Assembly (NCBI RefSeq): GCF_032250955.1
Contig: NZ_JAVVES010000048.1
Span: forward strand, 1 to 21,347
Length of the DNA stretch: 21,347 nt
Origin: Sulfuriflexus sp032250955
GTDB lineage: Bacteria; Pseudomonadota; Gammaproteobacteria; AKS1
Reading direction: 5' to 3'
The notes beneath the pieces were generated by a model. It searched no databases. It saw only the letters and a program-made list of their open reading frames with translations, and was not told the DNA's origin. The position numbers and the translations under genes are program-made. Positions 6,957-15,347 of the stretch are shown here, one piece after another. How positions within the stretch are numbered: the stretch's first letter is position 1; each line of letters opens with the position of its first letter.

Positions 6957-7721
6957 TCAGAAAAGTTTTATTGTTTCGGGCACACCGATTTCCATGGCCA
7001 TCGGCAGGTGATCTGAAACGCCCAGGTTCAGGGCCTGGACATTCAGCACATGCACCTCGTCGCTGACGAGGATGTGATCAATATGCTTCTGTGGTCGCCA
7101 GCTGGGGAAGGTGTGCGGCCGCAGTTCAGGTTCCTGCAGGTGCGTGTACCTGAACAGCAATTTCATCTCATGGCTGTCGACTTCACAGTTCATATCTCCC
7201 ATCATGATCACATGCTTGTGTTCCTGCACCTGCTCACCAATAAAGGCCAGCTGGCTCTTGCGGGTACGCTGGCTCAGCGCGAGGTGCACCACAAATATCA
7301 CCAGTGATTCATTCTTGTTGCCGAACCGTGCCATCAGCGCACCGCGCCCCGGTATAAGGCCCGGTAATTTATAATTGACGACCTCGCTCGGTCGTATCTT
7401 GCTGAGCAGGCTGTTGCTGTGCTGGGCAAATTTGCCGATATCGCGGTTGACCTGATCATGCCAGAAGGGGAAATTCCCCTGCTCGGCAACATACCTGGTC
7501 TGGTTGACGAAATTACTGCGCAGGCTGCCGGCATCCGTTTCCTGCAGGGCGACAATGTCAAAGTCACTCGCAATCTGCGCCACCTGATCCAGGTTCTTAC
7601 GCTTGCCCCGGCATGGCAGCACATGCTGCCAGCTCTGGGTGACGTAATGATGGTAGCCAGCGGTACCGATACCTCCCTGGATGTTGTAACTCAGTAAGCG
7701 TAATTTATGCTCGGTGGTCAT
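6957..7721 (-). CDS. Endonuclease/exonuclease/phosphatase (EEP) family protein
   Basis: A cytosolic metal-dependent phosphoesterase of the EEP fold, 254 residues. All the usual catalytic positions can be seen: Asn13 (SYNIQGG), Glu61 (LQETD), His146 (VVHLALS), Asp176 and Asn178 (GDMNCE), Asp237 and His238 (SDHLP). The family acts on DNA, nucleotides, inositol phosphates or sphingolipids, and the sequence does not tell me which substrate applies here. The frame can start at GTG 7751, overlapping the acetolactate synthase gene by 23 bases. I prefer ATG at 7721 because the fold begins within ten residues of it. The gene lies between the synthase and the diguanylate cyclase (nine bases apart) in one operon, so a nucleotide or lipid-phosphate substrate is possible; this is inference. 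Confidence 0.88.
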   Translation of the reverse strand: MTTEHKLRLLSYNIQGGIGTAGYHHYVTQSWQHVLPCRGKRKNLDQVAQIASDFDIVALQETDAGSLRSNFVNQTRYVAEQGNFPFWHDQVNRDIGKFAQHSNSLLSKIRPSEVVNYKLPGLIPGRGALMARFGNKNESLVIFVVHLALSQRTRKSQLAFIGEQVQEHKHVIMMGDMNCEVDSHEMKLLFRYTHLQEPELRPHTFPSWRPQKHIDHILVSDEVHVLNVQALNLGVSDHLPMAMEIGVPETIKLF

Positions 7722-7728
7722 CGGCTTT

Positions 7729-9360
7729 TTATATCGGCGAGACCATTTCACCGAGTTCCTCGGTGAGTTTCATGTTCTCGCTGTAATCAACCGGGCAGTC
7801 AATAATGCTGACCGTGTTATCCGCCAGTGCCTTTTGCAGGATGCCGGCCAGGTCTTCGGTTTTCTCGACCCGGTAACCCCTGGCACCGAATGCCTCGGCA
7901 TATTTCACAAAGTCGGGATTGCCGAAATCAACATGCGACTTGCGCCCGAACTGGGCCATCTGCTTCCACTCGATAAGGCCATAGCCGCCATCGTTCCAGA
8001 CCAGGATCACAATGGGCGTCTGCAGGCGCATGGCGGTTTCGATCTCCTGCGAATTCATGAGGAAGCCGGCATCGCCGGTGACGGCGACCACCGCGCGCTG
8101 CGGGTTACTCAGCTTGGCGGCGACGGCACCCGGCACGGCGATGCCCATGCTGGCAAAACCATTGGAAATAATACACGTGTTGGGATGTTCGCAGCGGAAC
8201 ATGCGCGCCATCCACATCTTGTGCGCGCCGACATCGCAGATCGCGATATCCCGCATATCCATGGCGGTACGTAATTCCCAGATGAGCTTCTGTGGCTTCA
8301 CCGGAAAGCTCGTATCATTCGCGTGCCGGTCCATATCCTTGATCAGGGCGTCGCGCAACGGCCGCATCAGGTGGCCGACGTGCGGGGTCGCTTCTGCCGC
8401 TATGCGGTTCAGACTGTGCTTGATGTCACCGACCACGCCGCACTCGACCGGGTATGATTCATCGACTTCGGCTGTGGTTGTGTCGATATGGATGATCTTG
8501 CGGTCGCGTGTTGGATGCCAGAGATACGGATGGTATTCGACCAGGTCATAACCGACGCAGATGATCAGATCGGCGTGGTCGAAACCGCAATTTACATAGT
8601 CATGCGCTTGCAGGCCGGCACTGCCAAGCGCCATCGGGTGTTTGAAGGGAATGACGCCCTTGGCCATGAAGGTGTTTGCGAGCGGGATATTCAGCTGCTC
8701 GGCAAAATCTACCAATTCCCGGTGAGCGCCGGCCCGCACCACGCCGTTACCAGCAAGGATGATCGGGTGACGGGCCTCGGAGACGAGCTTTATCGCATAC
8801 TGCACGCGTTCACTGGACGGCTCCGATCTGCCCTGCACCTTGATCGGCAGGACCCCGTGGGTAGTGTCCATCTCGGCGATGTTTTCCGGGAACTCGATAA
8901 AGCAGGCGCCGGTCTTTTCCGTCTGCGCGAGCTTGAAGGCCTTGCGGATGACCTCGGGGATGATGTCCGGGGTCGGCAGGCGCGAGGCGTACTTCGTGAT
9001 CGACGCAAACATCGAGACAAGATCCAGCACCTGGTGTGATTCCTTGTGCATCCGATCCGTGCCTGCCTGCCCGGCAATGGCCACTACCGGGGCGTGGTCC
9101 ATGTTCGCATCGGCGACGCCGGTTACCAGGTTGGTCGCACCCGGCCCCAATGTCGACAGACAGACGCCGGCGCGGCCGGTCAGACGGCCATAGACATCGG
9201 CCATGAAGGCCGCGCCCTGTTCATGGCGGGTAGTAATGAAATGGATATTGGAATTGAGCAAGGCATCCATGAGGTCGAGGTTCTCCTCGCCCGGAATGCC
9301 AAAGATGTATTCGACGCCTTCATGCTCAAGGCATCTGACAAAGAGTTCTGCAGCCTTCAT
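7729..9360 (-). CDS. Acetolactate synthase, AlsS-like thiamine-diphosphate enzyme
   Basis: A 543-residue ThDP-dependent enzyme expected to join two pyruvates into 2-acetolactate and CO2. The N-terminal domain has the activating glutamate in TRHEQGA (Glu47). The C-terminal ThDP/Mg motif runs from GDAGFLMNSQE to WNDGGYG, and the segment GAHKMWMARMF resembles catabolic (AlsS-type) enzymes. No regulatory small subunit (IlvN/IlvH) is encoded next to it, which also favours the catabolic or stand-alone type over branched-chain amino-acid synthesis. No acetolactate decarboxylase is adjacent, and a related ThDP activity on another 2-oxoacid cannot be excluded. The ATG at 9360 is preceded by GGGAG. It is the first gene of the operon continuing with the EEP, diguanylate cyclase and popT genes. 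Confidence 0.9.
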   Translation of the reverse strand: MKAAELFVRCLEHEGVEYIFGIPGEENLDLMDALLNSNIHFITTRHEQGAAFMADVYGRLTGRAGVCLSTLGPGATNLVTGVADANMDHAPVVAIAGQAGTDRMHKESHQVLDLVSMFASITKYASRLPTPDIIPEVIRKAFKLAQTEKTGACFIEFPENIAEMDTTHGVLPIKVQGRSEPSSERVQYAIKLVSEARHPIILAGNGVVRAGAHRELVDFAEQLNIPLANTFMAKGVIPFKHPMALGSAGLQAHDYVNCGFDHADLIICVGYDLVEYHPYLWHPTRDRKIIHIDTTTAEVDESYPVECGVVGDIKHSLNRIAAEATPHVGHLMRPLRDALIKDMDRHANDTSFPVKPQKLIWELRTAMDMRDIAICDVGAHKMWMARMFRCEHPNTCIISNGFASMGIAVPGAVAAKLSNPQRAVVAVTGDAGFLMNSQEIETAMRLQTPIVILVWNDGGYGLIEWKQMAQFGRKSHVDFGNPDFVKYAEAFGARGYRVEKTEDLAGILQKALADNTVSIIDCPVDYSENMKLTEELGEMVSPI

Positions 9361-9461
9361 AGGGCTCCCGCGCCAGAAGATGGTCCAGGGATTATTCTAG
9401 CCTACCCTTGGCAAAGTTGCCCATCTGGCGAGGCAGGCCTGGTCAGCAGTCGCCCGTTCGC

Positions 9462-10118
9462 CTATTTGCCTGCTTTGGCGGCAGCCTCGCGGCTCACCAG
9501 CCAGTCGACGACCTTGAGGACATTCTCGTGCTGTTCCTGCTTGCTCGCAGCCGGGCTGTTGATGTTGGCCGCCGGTCCGCCCGTGCGGTACTTGCCATTG
9601 ACTACCATGGCCGGCACACCGGTAATACCGTAACGCTTGGTCATGCTGACCGCGCGTTTGAGCCTGGCCTGCACCACGAAGGAGTTCCAGACCCGCTTGA
9701 ATTCGTCCCGTTTCACGCCCTGTTTCACAAAGAAGTCACCGATGGCCTTTTCCGTCTGCAGGGGCTGTTTTTCCTTATGCACAGCATCAAAAAAGGCCTT
9801 GTGGGTCTTGTCCAGTACGCCGAGGGCCTCGGCCGTGTAATAGGCCCGCGCATGCGGCATCCAGTTCTGACGGAAGACGGCCGGGATGCGGATGAACTCA
9901 ACGTTGTCGGGCTTGTTCTCCGTCCACTTGCTCAGACTTGGCTCGAAATCATAGCAGTGCGGGCAGCCATACCAGAACAGCTCAACGACCTCGATCTTGC
10001 TCTCGCTGGTGGTGGGCTGGCTCGGGGTGACCTTTTTATATTCAAAGCCCTCGTCGTAGGCGGCCGCCGGCAATGACAGGCCAAGCAGGGCAAAGAGGAT
10101 AAACAGGCTTTTTTTCAT
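9462..10118 (-). CDS. dsbA: Thiol:disulfide interchange protein DsbA
   Basis: A periplasmic oxidase that introduces disulfide bonds into exported proteins. The 218-residue product has a signal peptide (residues 1-20, ending AAA). It carries the classic DsbA active site CPHC (Cys52, Cys55) in FWYGCPHCYDFEP and the cis-proline loop GVPAMVV (Pro169). The helical insertion between these elements is of normal length. The ATG at 10118 follows AAGGAACGAG. The gene lies 64 bases downstream of ccsB, so disulfide formation and haem attachment are encoded side by side, as expected for proteins acting on the CxxCH motif of apocytochromes. It may share the ccs transcript or have its own promoter; I see no terminator between them. 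No dsbB is in the window. Confidence 0.95.
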   Translation of the reverse strand: MKKSLFILFALLGLSLPAAAYDEGFEYKKVTPSQPTTSESKIEVVELFWYGCPHCYDFEPSLSKWTENKPDNVEFIRIPAVFRQNWMPHARAYYTAEALGVLDKTHKAFFDAVHKEKQPLQTEKAIGDFFVKQGVKRDEFKRVWNSFVVQARLKRAVSMTKRYGITGVPAMVVNGKYRTGGPAANINSPAASKQEQHENVLKVVDWLVSREAAAKAGK

Positions 10119-10182
10119 TGTGCTCGTTCCTTTAATTCTTTAATTCATAAGGCATATATAACAAAAGACCACCGATCACGCC

Positions 10183-11352
10183 CTAAAGTTCACCGTAGGA
10201 GTGCAGGCCGGACAGGAACATATTCACCCCGAGGAAGGCGAAGAGGGTCACAAACAAGCCGACCACTGCCCACCAGGCCATCTGTGTACCGCGCCAGCCC
10301 TTGGTCAGGCGCATATGCAGCCAGGCAGCGTAGTTCAGCCAGACGATCAGGGCCCAGGTCTCTTTCGGGTCCCATGACCAGTAACCGCCCCAGGCCTCGT
10401 TGGCCCACATTGCGCCAAGCACGGTGGCGATCGTGAAAAAGGCAAAACCGAGTGCGATGGACTTGTACATGACATCATCGAGTAATTCGGCCGCCGGCAG
10501 AATGCGCGCCGCATAACTGCCCTCACCGGCGCGTTCACGGATGAGCAGGATCACGCCAACCATGGCCGACAGGGCAAAGCAGCCATAACCGATGAAGTTT
10601 GCCGGCACGTGGATCTTCATCCAGTAGCTTTGCAGGGCCGGTACGAGTGGCTGGATCTCGTCAGCACCTTTTTCAAAGGTATACCAGAGCAGGAAGGCCA
10701 CTGCGGCACTGATGACCAGCAGCACAAAACCACCCATGGCGCGGGTCTTGTACTTTGCTTCATAAAACAAATACAGCAGCGCCGTGATGATCGCGAACAG
10801 CACAAAGACTTCGTACAGGTTACTGACCGGGATGTGACCGACATCGTGGCTAATCAGGTATGACTCACGCCAGCGTACCATCAGGCCGATCAGGCCCATA
10901 GCGGTCGCCGACCAGGTCATGGCGGTTGCCACCTTGCCGGTAAATTCCGATTCCATGAACAGGGCAATAAAATAAGTGACTGTGGCGAGCACGTACAGGG
11001 CGCTCATCCACATGATCGCCGACTGGCTGGAGAAGAGGAAGCGCAGGAAGAAGTTGGTCTCGGCCGGTGCCAGGCCGCTGCCATACTGCATCACCCCGAA
11101 CAGGCTCAGGCCGGCCACGGCCAGCATCAGGGTCCGTGACGGTTTCCACAACCAGCCCAGGGCGATCAACGACAAACCGGTGCCAAACAGGATCCCGACC
11201 TCGTAGACGTCCATCAGGTGCTGGTATTCACCCCATGCGTAATAGGTGCCATAGAGGGTAATTGCCGCAAACAGCCAGTCATAAATGCCGAGTGTCTTTA
11301 TATAGGCCGTCCGTTTGAAATCATTTTGCATCGTGTCTTGTATCAACGACAT
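10183..11352 (-). CDS. ccsB: System II cytochrome c biogenesis protein CcsB/ResC (CcsA family)
   Basis: A polytopic membrane protein of 389 residues that forms the haem-handling core of the System II cytochrome c synthetase together with ResB. The tryptophan-rich haem-binding motif WGGYWSWDPKE is at 321-331. It is flanked by likely haem-ligand histidines in KIHVPANF (His248) and GLHSYG (His384), and the conserved segment SNLYEVFVLF is at 177-186. About eight membrane helices are visible. NCBI and TIGR naming calls this branch CcsB or ResC, whereas some literature calls it CcsA. The ATG at 11352 lies nine bases after the resB stop, so the two partners are co-translated. Its substrates probably include the cytochromes c4 and c5 encoded just upstream. 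Confidence 0.93.
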   Translation of the reverse strand: MSLIQDTMQNDFKRTAYIKTLGIYDWLFAAITLYGTYYAWGEYQHLMDVYEVGILFGTGLSLIALGWLWKPSRTLMLAVAGLSLFGVMQYGSGLAPAETNFFLRFLFSSQSAIMWMSALYVLATVTYFIALFMESEFTGKVATAMTWSATAMGLIGLMVRWRESYLISHDVGHIPVSNLYEVFVLFAIITALLYLFYEAKYKTRAMGGFVLLVISAAVAFLLWYTFEKGADEIQPLVPALQSYWMKIHVPANFIGYGCFALSAMVGVILLIRERAGEGSYAARILPAAELLDDVMYKSIALGFAFFTIATVLGAMWANEAWGGYWSWDPKETWALIVWLNYAAWLHMRLTKGWRGTQMAWWAVVGLFVTLFAFLGVNMFLSGLHSYGEL

Positions 11353-11361
11353 GTCCGTACC

Positions 11362-13374
11362 TCAATCCTGTTTATTGATCCCCAGCCGTGCTGCGACCCG
11401 TCCGCTGATGCGATCAAAGTCTTCGGCAAAATCTCGCTCATTGCGGTTACTCGAACCGGCAAAGATGATCTCCACACCCTTGTCAGTCTTGCCTATCCAC
11501 GCCCAGCAGCGCCGGTGCTGGATATAAAACATCATGAATATACCCATGATCAGCATAACACAGCCCAGGTAGACCGTATCCTTGCCGGGAGCGCGGGTAA
11601 TCTGCAGCCCCGAGGCTTCGACGTGTTCATAATCGACCAGCTGCAGGTAAAACGGTGTGGCATAGGCCTCAAGGTTACCCATGACGCTGATGGCGTCATC
11701 GAAGAATGCCGAATCTGCCTCACTGACACCTTTCGCCGGTTCCAGACCCTCTGCCTGAAGCACTTCTATATAAAGGTTACCGAGCACTGTCCGCAGCATA
11801 TTAAAGTAGGCCTGCGCCGCAGATTCGCGCTCCTCTTCAGGGATACTCGTTTCAATAAAGGCCGTAATCGAAGCCAGTCCACCCGTGGCATACATTGTAA
11901 CCAGACGATTGGCAGTGGTTATCATACCCTGGCGAACGGATTCCTCGGCCTGCGGCACGTCGAACAGCAAATCCTTCACCGTTAGCTCGGCGGCCTTGCG
12001 CACGCGTGCGGCATCCAGCAAGACAGCACGGAAATTCATAAAGCGCTCAATGCTCACGTTCGAATCGGTCGGGATGTACAGGTAGCGGAACGGCTCGGCG
12101 ACACTGGAGCGAATACCGCTCATATAATACCAGCGCCCGTCCTGTTCAATCGGCGACATATAATTGACAAACTCACGCGCCTCACCACTCGGCTCACGCA
12201 GCTTGTAGGTAAAACTCGGGCCGAAATTCTTTTGCTCGGTCTTGCCATCTTCACCGGTCACTGGATTGATATTGAATTTACGGAATTCGGTCAACTCGAT
12301 GCTCAGCTCCTTGTCACCGACCTGCAGCGGAACCTTGCCGAAGACCTCGCCCTTCAGATCCAGGGTCTGCAGCTTATCATCCTGCAATGGCCACGCCTTC
12401 AGGACCAGCTTCGAACCGCCATCACTGAAGCTGGCCTGGAAGATTCGATAGCCTTTGTAGACAAGCGGATGGTTCACGGCGATGGTCTCCTGCAGAGGTT
12501 CGGCAAGATCATCGTCGTGAATGACCAGGTCACTTTCAAATGACTTCGGCTGCCCGGTCGGGTAGTGCTCGATACGGAAATCCTTCAGCTCGACAGCAAA
12601 CGGCAGCTTCTGGACGAGGTAACCATCGCGGATATTAAGAAAGACGATATTTGCCGACTCGCCTTCGGAGATGTTCACGGCGCCACGGAAAGCAGGATTG
12701 TCGTCGCCCAACACGCTTTTCGCCGGCACCTGCGAAGCGGGCATATCGCGGGTTTCGATCTCGATGTCGTTCGTCAGCATAGCCAGGCGCAGTGGCAGGT
12801 TGCCATCGATGAGGGCACCGACGCAGATCACGACAATCGCGATATGCGTAAACAGGTAACCAAGACGGTTGATACCGCCCTTCATCGCTGCCAGCACGAC
12901 ATGTTCATCGTGTTGCTTGCGGCGAACCTTGAAGCCCTCGTGTTCGAGCTGGGCAGTGACCAGGTTTATCGCTTCATCCGGCAGGCTTTGCACTTGCCAG
13001 ATGCGATTGTGATGAAAGGCCTTCAGTGAATTGCGCGCGGCATTCAGACGATAGTGTTTCATGTCGCGCAACATGGTCGGGCCATTGCGGTAAACACAGA
13101 CACTTGTACTCAATAACAGAAAACCGAGCAGCAGCAGGAACCACCAGACACTATAAACATCATACAGGCCTATCGACTCAAAGGCTTCGTGCCAGAACGG
13201 GCCGAACTTGATAATGTAGCTGGCGTAATCCTCGTTCTGCTGCAGCACCGTGCCGATCACCGAGGCGATTGCAATCGTAACCAGCACGGTAATCGCCAGG
13301 TTCATGGAACCGAGGAACTCAAGCAGGATCGCGCCGGTCGATTTTCTGGTCTTTGCCTTGTTGGATTGCATCAC
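11362..13374 (-). CDS. resB: System II cytochrome c biogenesis protein ResB
   Basis: The 670-residue partner of CcsB/ResC in System II haem delivery and attachment. Three N-terminal membrane helices are seen (about 26-44, 77-95 and 172-189), the third carrying His177 in YLFTHIAIVV. A large periplasmic domain and a fourth helix near 599-617 follow, with His620 just after it. This layout and length match ResB/Ccs1 proteins. The likely start is ATG at 13374, with a second ATG as the next codon. A strong intrinsic terminator separates it from the upstream cytochrome c4 gene by only about 30 bases, leaving little space for a promoter of its own. It ends nine bases before ccsB. Confidence 0.93.
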   Translation of the reverse strand: MMQSNKAKTRKSTGAILLEFLGSMNLAITVLVTIAIASVIGTVLQQNEDYASYIIKFGPFWHEAFESIGLYDVYSVWWFLLLLGFLLLSTSVCVYRNGPTMLRDMKHYRLNAARNSLKAFHHNRIWQVQSLPDEAINLVTAQLEHEGFKVRRKQHDEHVVLAAMKGGINRLGYLFTHIAIVVICVGALIDGNLPLRLAMLTNDIEIETRDMPASQVPAKSVLGDDNPAFRGAVNISEGESANIVFLNIRDGYLVQKLPFAVELKDFRIEHYPTGQPKSFESDLVIHDDDLAEPLQETIAVNHPLVYKGYRIFQASFSDGGSKLVLKAWPLQDDKLQTLDLKGEVFGKVPLQVGDKELSIELTEFRKFNINPVTGEDGKTEQKNFGPSFTYKLREPSGEAREFVNYMSPIEQDGRWYYMSGIRSSVAEPFRYLYIPTDSNVSIERFMNFRAVLLDAARVRKAAELTVKDLLFDVPQAEESVRQGMITTANRLVTMYATGGLASITAFIETSIPEEERESAAQAYFNMLRTVLGNLYIEVLQAEGLEPAKGVSEADSAFFDDAISVMGNLEAYATPFYLQLVDYEHVEASGLQITRAPGKDTVYLGCVMLIMGIFMMFYIQHRRCWAWIGKTDKGVEIIFAGSSNRNERDFAEDFDRISGRVAARLGINKQD

Positions 13375-13404
13375 GGTATCCGGGGTCTTTCTCTTGCTTG
13401 AATA

Positions 13405-13433
13405 AAAAAGGGTGGCACGAGACCACCCTTTTT
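13405..13433 (-). terminator. Intrinsic terminator after cytochrome c4, possibly bidirectional
   Basis: GGGTGG (13410-13415) pairs with CCACCC (13423-13428) around a seven-base loop. Flanking A and T runs extend the stem to 11 pairs and give a U-tract on either strand. It ends the c4 transcript about 20 bases after its stop codon. Since resB starts about 30 bases further on, read-through may supply resB-ccsB transcription. Confidence 0.85.
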
Positions 13434-13454
13434 CATATCAGTTGTGGCGAATGC

Positions 13455-14057
13455 TCAATGCAGGCCTGCGATATATTCTGCGACAGCCTGGATTTCTTTT
13501 GCCTTCAGTTTGCCGGCCACATCACGCATCATGCTCTGAGGGTCATTGCTACGGGCGCCCGAGGCAAAGTCATTCAGCGCCTTGGCGGTGTACTTGGCAT
13601 GCTGACCGGAAACGGCCGGGAAGCTGGCAGCCGGGTTACCCGCACCGCTTGGGCCATGACAACTGGCACAGGCGGCCACGCCGCGCTCGGCGATGCCGCC
13701 ACGGTAGATATCCCGACCCAGTTCAATAGATTCCTTCTGCGCGCCTGTCACCTTCGCCTTGTTACTGGCAAAAAATGCAGCGATGTTCGCTATATCGGTA
13801 CCGCTGAGACTGGCCACCATGGCATTCATGGTCGGGTCCTTACGGGCCTGTGACTTGAAGTCACTGATCTGCTTGGTCAGGTACTCGGCGTGCTGACCTG
13901 CCAGTGATGGCCAGTCCGGGTTGTTACTATTGCCGTCAACACCGTGACAACCAATACAAAGGGCGGCCTTTTGCTGGCCGGCAACCGGGTCACCGGCTGC
14001 CCAGGCCGTGCTTACCATACCGAGTAGGATGGCAGCTGTTGCGATTCGTTTCATCAT
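13455..14057 (-). CDS. Di-haem cytochrome c4
   Basis: A periplasmic electron carrier of 200 residues with a signal peptide (1-20, ending AWA). Two homologous haem domains carry CIGCH (Cys34, Cys37, His38) and CASCH (Cys130, Cys133, His134). The conserved segments PSLAGQHAEYL and PAVSGQHAKY mark the two halves. Cytochrome c4 typically passes electrons from the bc1 complex or other donors to terminal oxidases, including the cbb3 type (family knowledge). The start is the first of two ATG codons at 14057. It follows the cytochrome c5 gene by 49 bases and precedes resB-ccsB, so two cytochromes and the genes for their maturation lie in one row. Axial methionines are probably among Met77/Met80 and the SMM segment of the second domain. 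Confidence 0.95.
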   Translation of the reverse strand: MMKRIATAAILLGMVSTAWAAGDPVAGQQKAALCIGCHGVDGNSNNPDWPSLAGQHAEYLTKQISDFKSQARKDPTMNAMVASLSGTDIANIAAFFASNKAKVTGAQKESIELGRDIYRGGIAERGVAACASCHGPSGAGNPAASFPAVSGQHAKYTAKALNDFASGARSNDPQSMMRDVAGKLKAKEIQAVAEYIAGLH

Positions 14058-14106
14058 GAACTGTACACCTTAAAAATATATCTGTCGGCTGTGCCGGTAT
14101 TAACGC

Positions 14107-14430
14107 TTATTTACTTTCTGCAACCATATAAGCAACGGCATCCTTCACCGCCTGATCGGTCAGGTCAGCACGACCGCCCTTGGCCGGCATGAAACCCTTC
14201 TTGCCCTGGTAACCCCCGATAGCATGCTTGTTGAGGACGTCGTCACCCTGCGCGATGCGATCCTTCCATGCGGCCTTGTCGCCAACCTTCGGGGCACCCG
14301 CAGCACCTGTCGCATGACAGGCAAAACAGGCACTATCATAGGTCTTCTTGCCGGCGGCCACATCAGCAGCCTGTGCAGAGACGGAAAGCGTTACCGCCGC
14401 CATGGCGGCAAACAATGCGATGTTTTTCAT
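14107..14430 (-). CDS. Cytochrome c5 family protein, mono-haem
   Basis: A small periplasmic class I cytochrome c, 107 residues from this start. The signal peptide ends near residue 21 (VSAQA). The haem motif is CFACH (Cys35, Cys38, His39) and the likely axial Met81 lies in KGFMPAKGG, the sequence style of cytochrome c5. It should shuttle electrons together with c4. GTG at 14436 is an alternative start, but AGGAG sits nine bases before the ATG at 14430 and only three before the GTG, so I prefer the ATG. The gene is divergent from engB. The 265-base gap between them holds a 13-base palindrome and an FNR-like sequence close to this start. Confidence 0.93.
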   Translation of the reverse strand: MKNIALFAAMAAVTLSVSAQAADVAAGKKTYDSACFACHATGAAGAPKVGDKAAWKDRIAQGDDVLNKHAIGGYQGKKGFMPAKGGRADLTDQAVKDAVAYMVAESK

Positions 14431-14444
14431 TCTCACTTACTCCT

Positions 14445-14457
14445 GCCCATTATGGGC
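14445..14457. promoter_or_regulatory. Palindrome GCCCAT-T-ATGGGC in the c5 leader
   Basis: A perfect six-base inverted repeat with one central base lies just upstream of the cytochrome c5 ribosome-binding site. The one-base centre is too tight for an RNA hairpin, so a DNA-binding site is the better guess. No regulator is identified. Confidence 0.3.
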
Positions 14458-14458
14458 C

Positions 14459-14472
14459 TTGATTTATATAAA
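14459..14472. promoter_or_regulatory. FNR/ANR-like box upstream of cytochrome c5
   Basis: TTGAT-TTAT-ATAAA matches the FNR consensus TTGAT-N4-ATCAA at nine of ten positions. On the c5 strand the same bases include a TATAAA that could be a -10 element. The site is too close to the start for classical activation, so repression under low oxygen would be the likelier effect, if it is real at all. Confidence 0.3.
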
Positions 14473-14701
14473 AATATTCTCACTTAACCGGTTCAGGCCG
14501 CGCTCTGCCTCGATAAATACGGGTTCGGCGTCGCTGGCCACCTGTGTCCATTCTGGCACACAAAAAATGGCATGAATATATACCAGAGAGGGCTTACCCG
14601 GGTCAACCTGTAATGCCTTTATTTAACGCGGCGGCTCTATATTTTTACTAATATTTACAGTACATTACGCCTCTCATTCAAAAACGCCCCTGGCCTGCAT
14701 T

Positions 14702-15292
14702 ATGATCGACTTTTCTCACGCTGACTTCCTGGTCAGCGCCCAGCGCTTTAGTCAATGTCCGGCCGACAGTGGTGCCGAAGTGGCCTTTGCCGGGCGCTCC
14801 AACGCCGGCAAATCCAGTGCCCTGAATGCCATCACCGGCGTCCGCAGCCTGGCGCGTACCAGCAAGACCCCGGGGCGAACCCAGTTAATCAATTTCTTTG
14901 CCCTCGACGATAAACGCCGGCTCGTGGATCTGCCAGGCTATGGTTACGCCAAGGTCCCTGAACGGGTCAAGCTGGAGTGGCAGCGCGAACTCACCTTGTA
15001 TCTGCAGCGTCGCCAGGCCCTGCGTGGCCTCATCCTGCTCATGGATATCCGCCATCCACTCAAGGAATATGACTGCCAATTACTCGAATGGTGCCAAACT
15101 TCCGAGCTGCCCGTGCACATTTTGCTGACCAAGGCCGACAAGCTCTCGCGTGGTGCCGGCGGCGGCGTTTTGCAGAAACTCCGGCATCAGCTTGACAAGA
15201 AATACCCCGGCAGCACGGTACAGCTATTTTCTTCCCTTAAACATCAAGGCCTTGAGGAAGCGCGCGAGCGGATTGCCGCCTGGCTGGCCTGA
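14702..15292 (+). CDS. engB: Ribosome-biogenesis GTP-binding protein EngB (YsxC/YihA)
   Basis: An essential-type small GTPase needed for late assembly of the large ribosomal subunit, 196 residues, cytosolic. All G motifs are present: G1 GRSNAGKS (31-38), the switch segment KTPGRTQ with Thr60, G3 DLPGYGYA (76-83) and G4 TKAD (143-146). The ATG at 14702 gives the usual N-terminus for the family (F-x-x-S-A). It converges on polA, and its stop is about 190 bases from that of polA. This gene order is well conserved in gammaproteobacteria and places the candidate small RNA in the gap. Upstream, 14437-14701 separates it from the divergent cytochrome c5 gene. Confidence 0.96.
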   Translation: MIDFSHADFLVSAQRFSQCPADSGAEVAFAGRSNAGKSSALNAITGVRSLARTSKTPGRTQLINFFALDDKRRLVDLPGYGYAKVPERVKLEWQRELTLYLQRRQALRGLILLMDIRHPLKEYDCQLLEWCQTSELPVHILLTKADKLSRGAGGGVLQKLRHQLDKKYPGSTVQLFSSLKHQGLEEARERIAAWLA

Positions 15293-15314
15293 GCCCGACA
15301 CCGGGCTAGCGGCA

Positions 15315-15347
15315 TAAAAAAAGCCCCGTTCCGTGGGGAGCGGGGCT
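15315..15347 (-). terminator. Intrinsic terminator of the candidate sRNA (and polA read-through)
   Basis: On the minus strand AGCCCCG (15347-15341) pairs with CGGGGCT (15328-15322) around a 12-base loop. The paired stem is followed by an uninterrupted T-run ending at 15315. The U-tract is only on this strand, so it serves minus-strand transcripts and not engB. Confidence 0.88.

Noticed and set aside
9408..10076. 222-codon plus-strand frame opposite dsbA
   Set aside because: The minus strand encodes an unmistakable DsbA with CPHC, signal peptide and cis-proline.
11218..11985. 255-codon plus-strand frame across the resB/ccsB junction
   Set aside because: Antisense to two clearly recognised membrane-protein genes; composition and motifs give no support.
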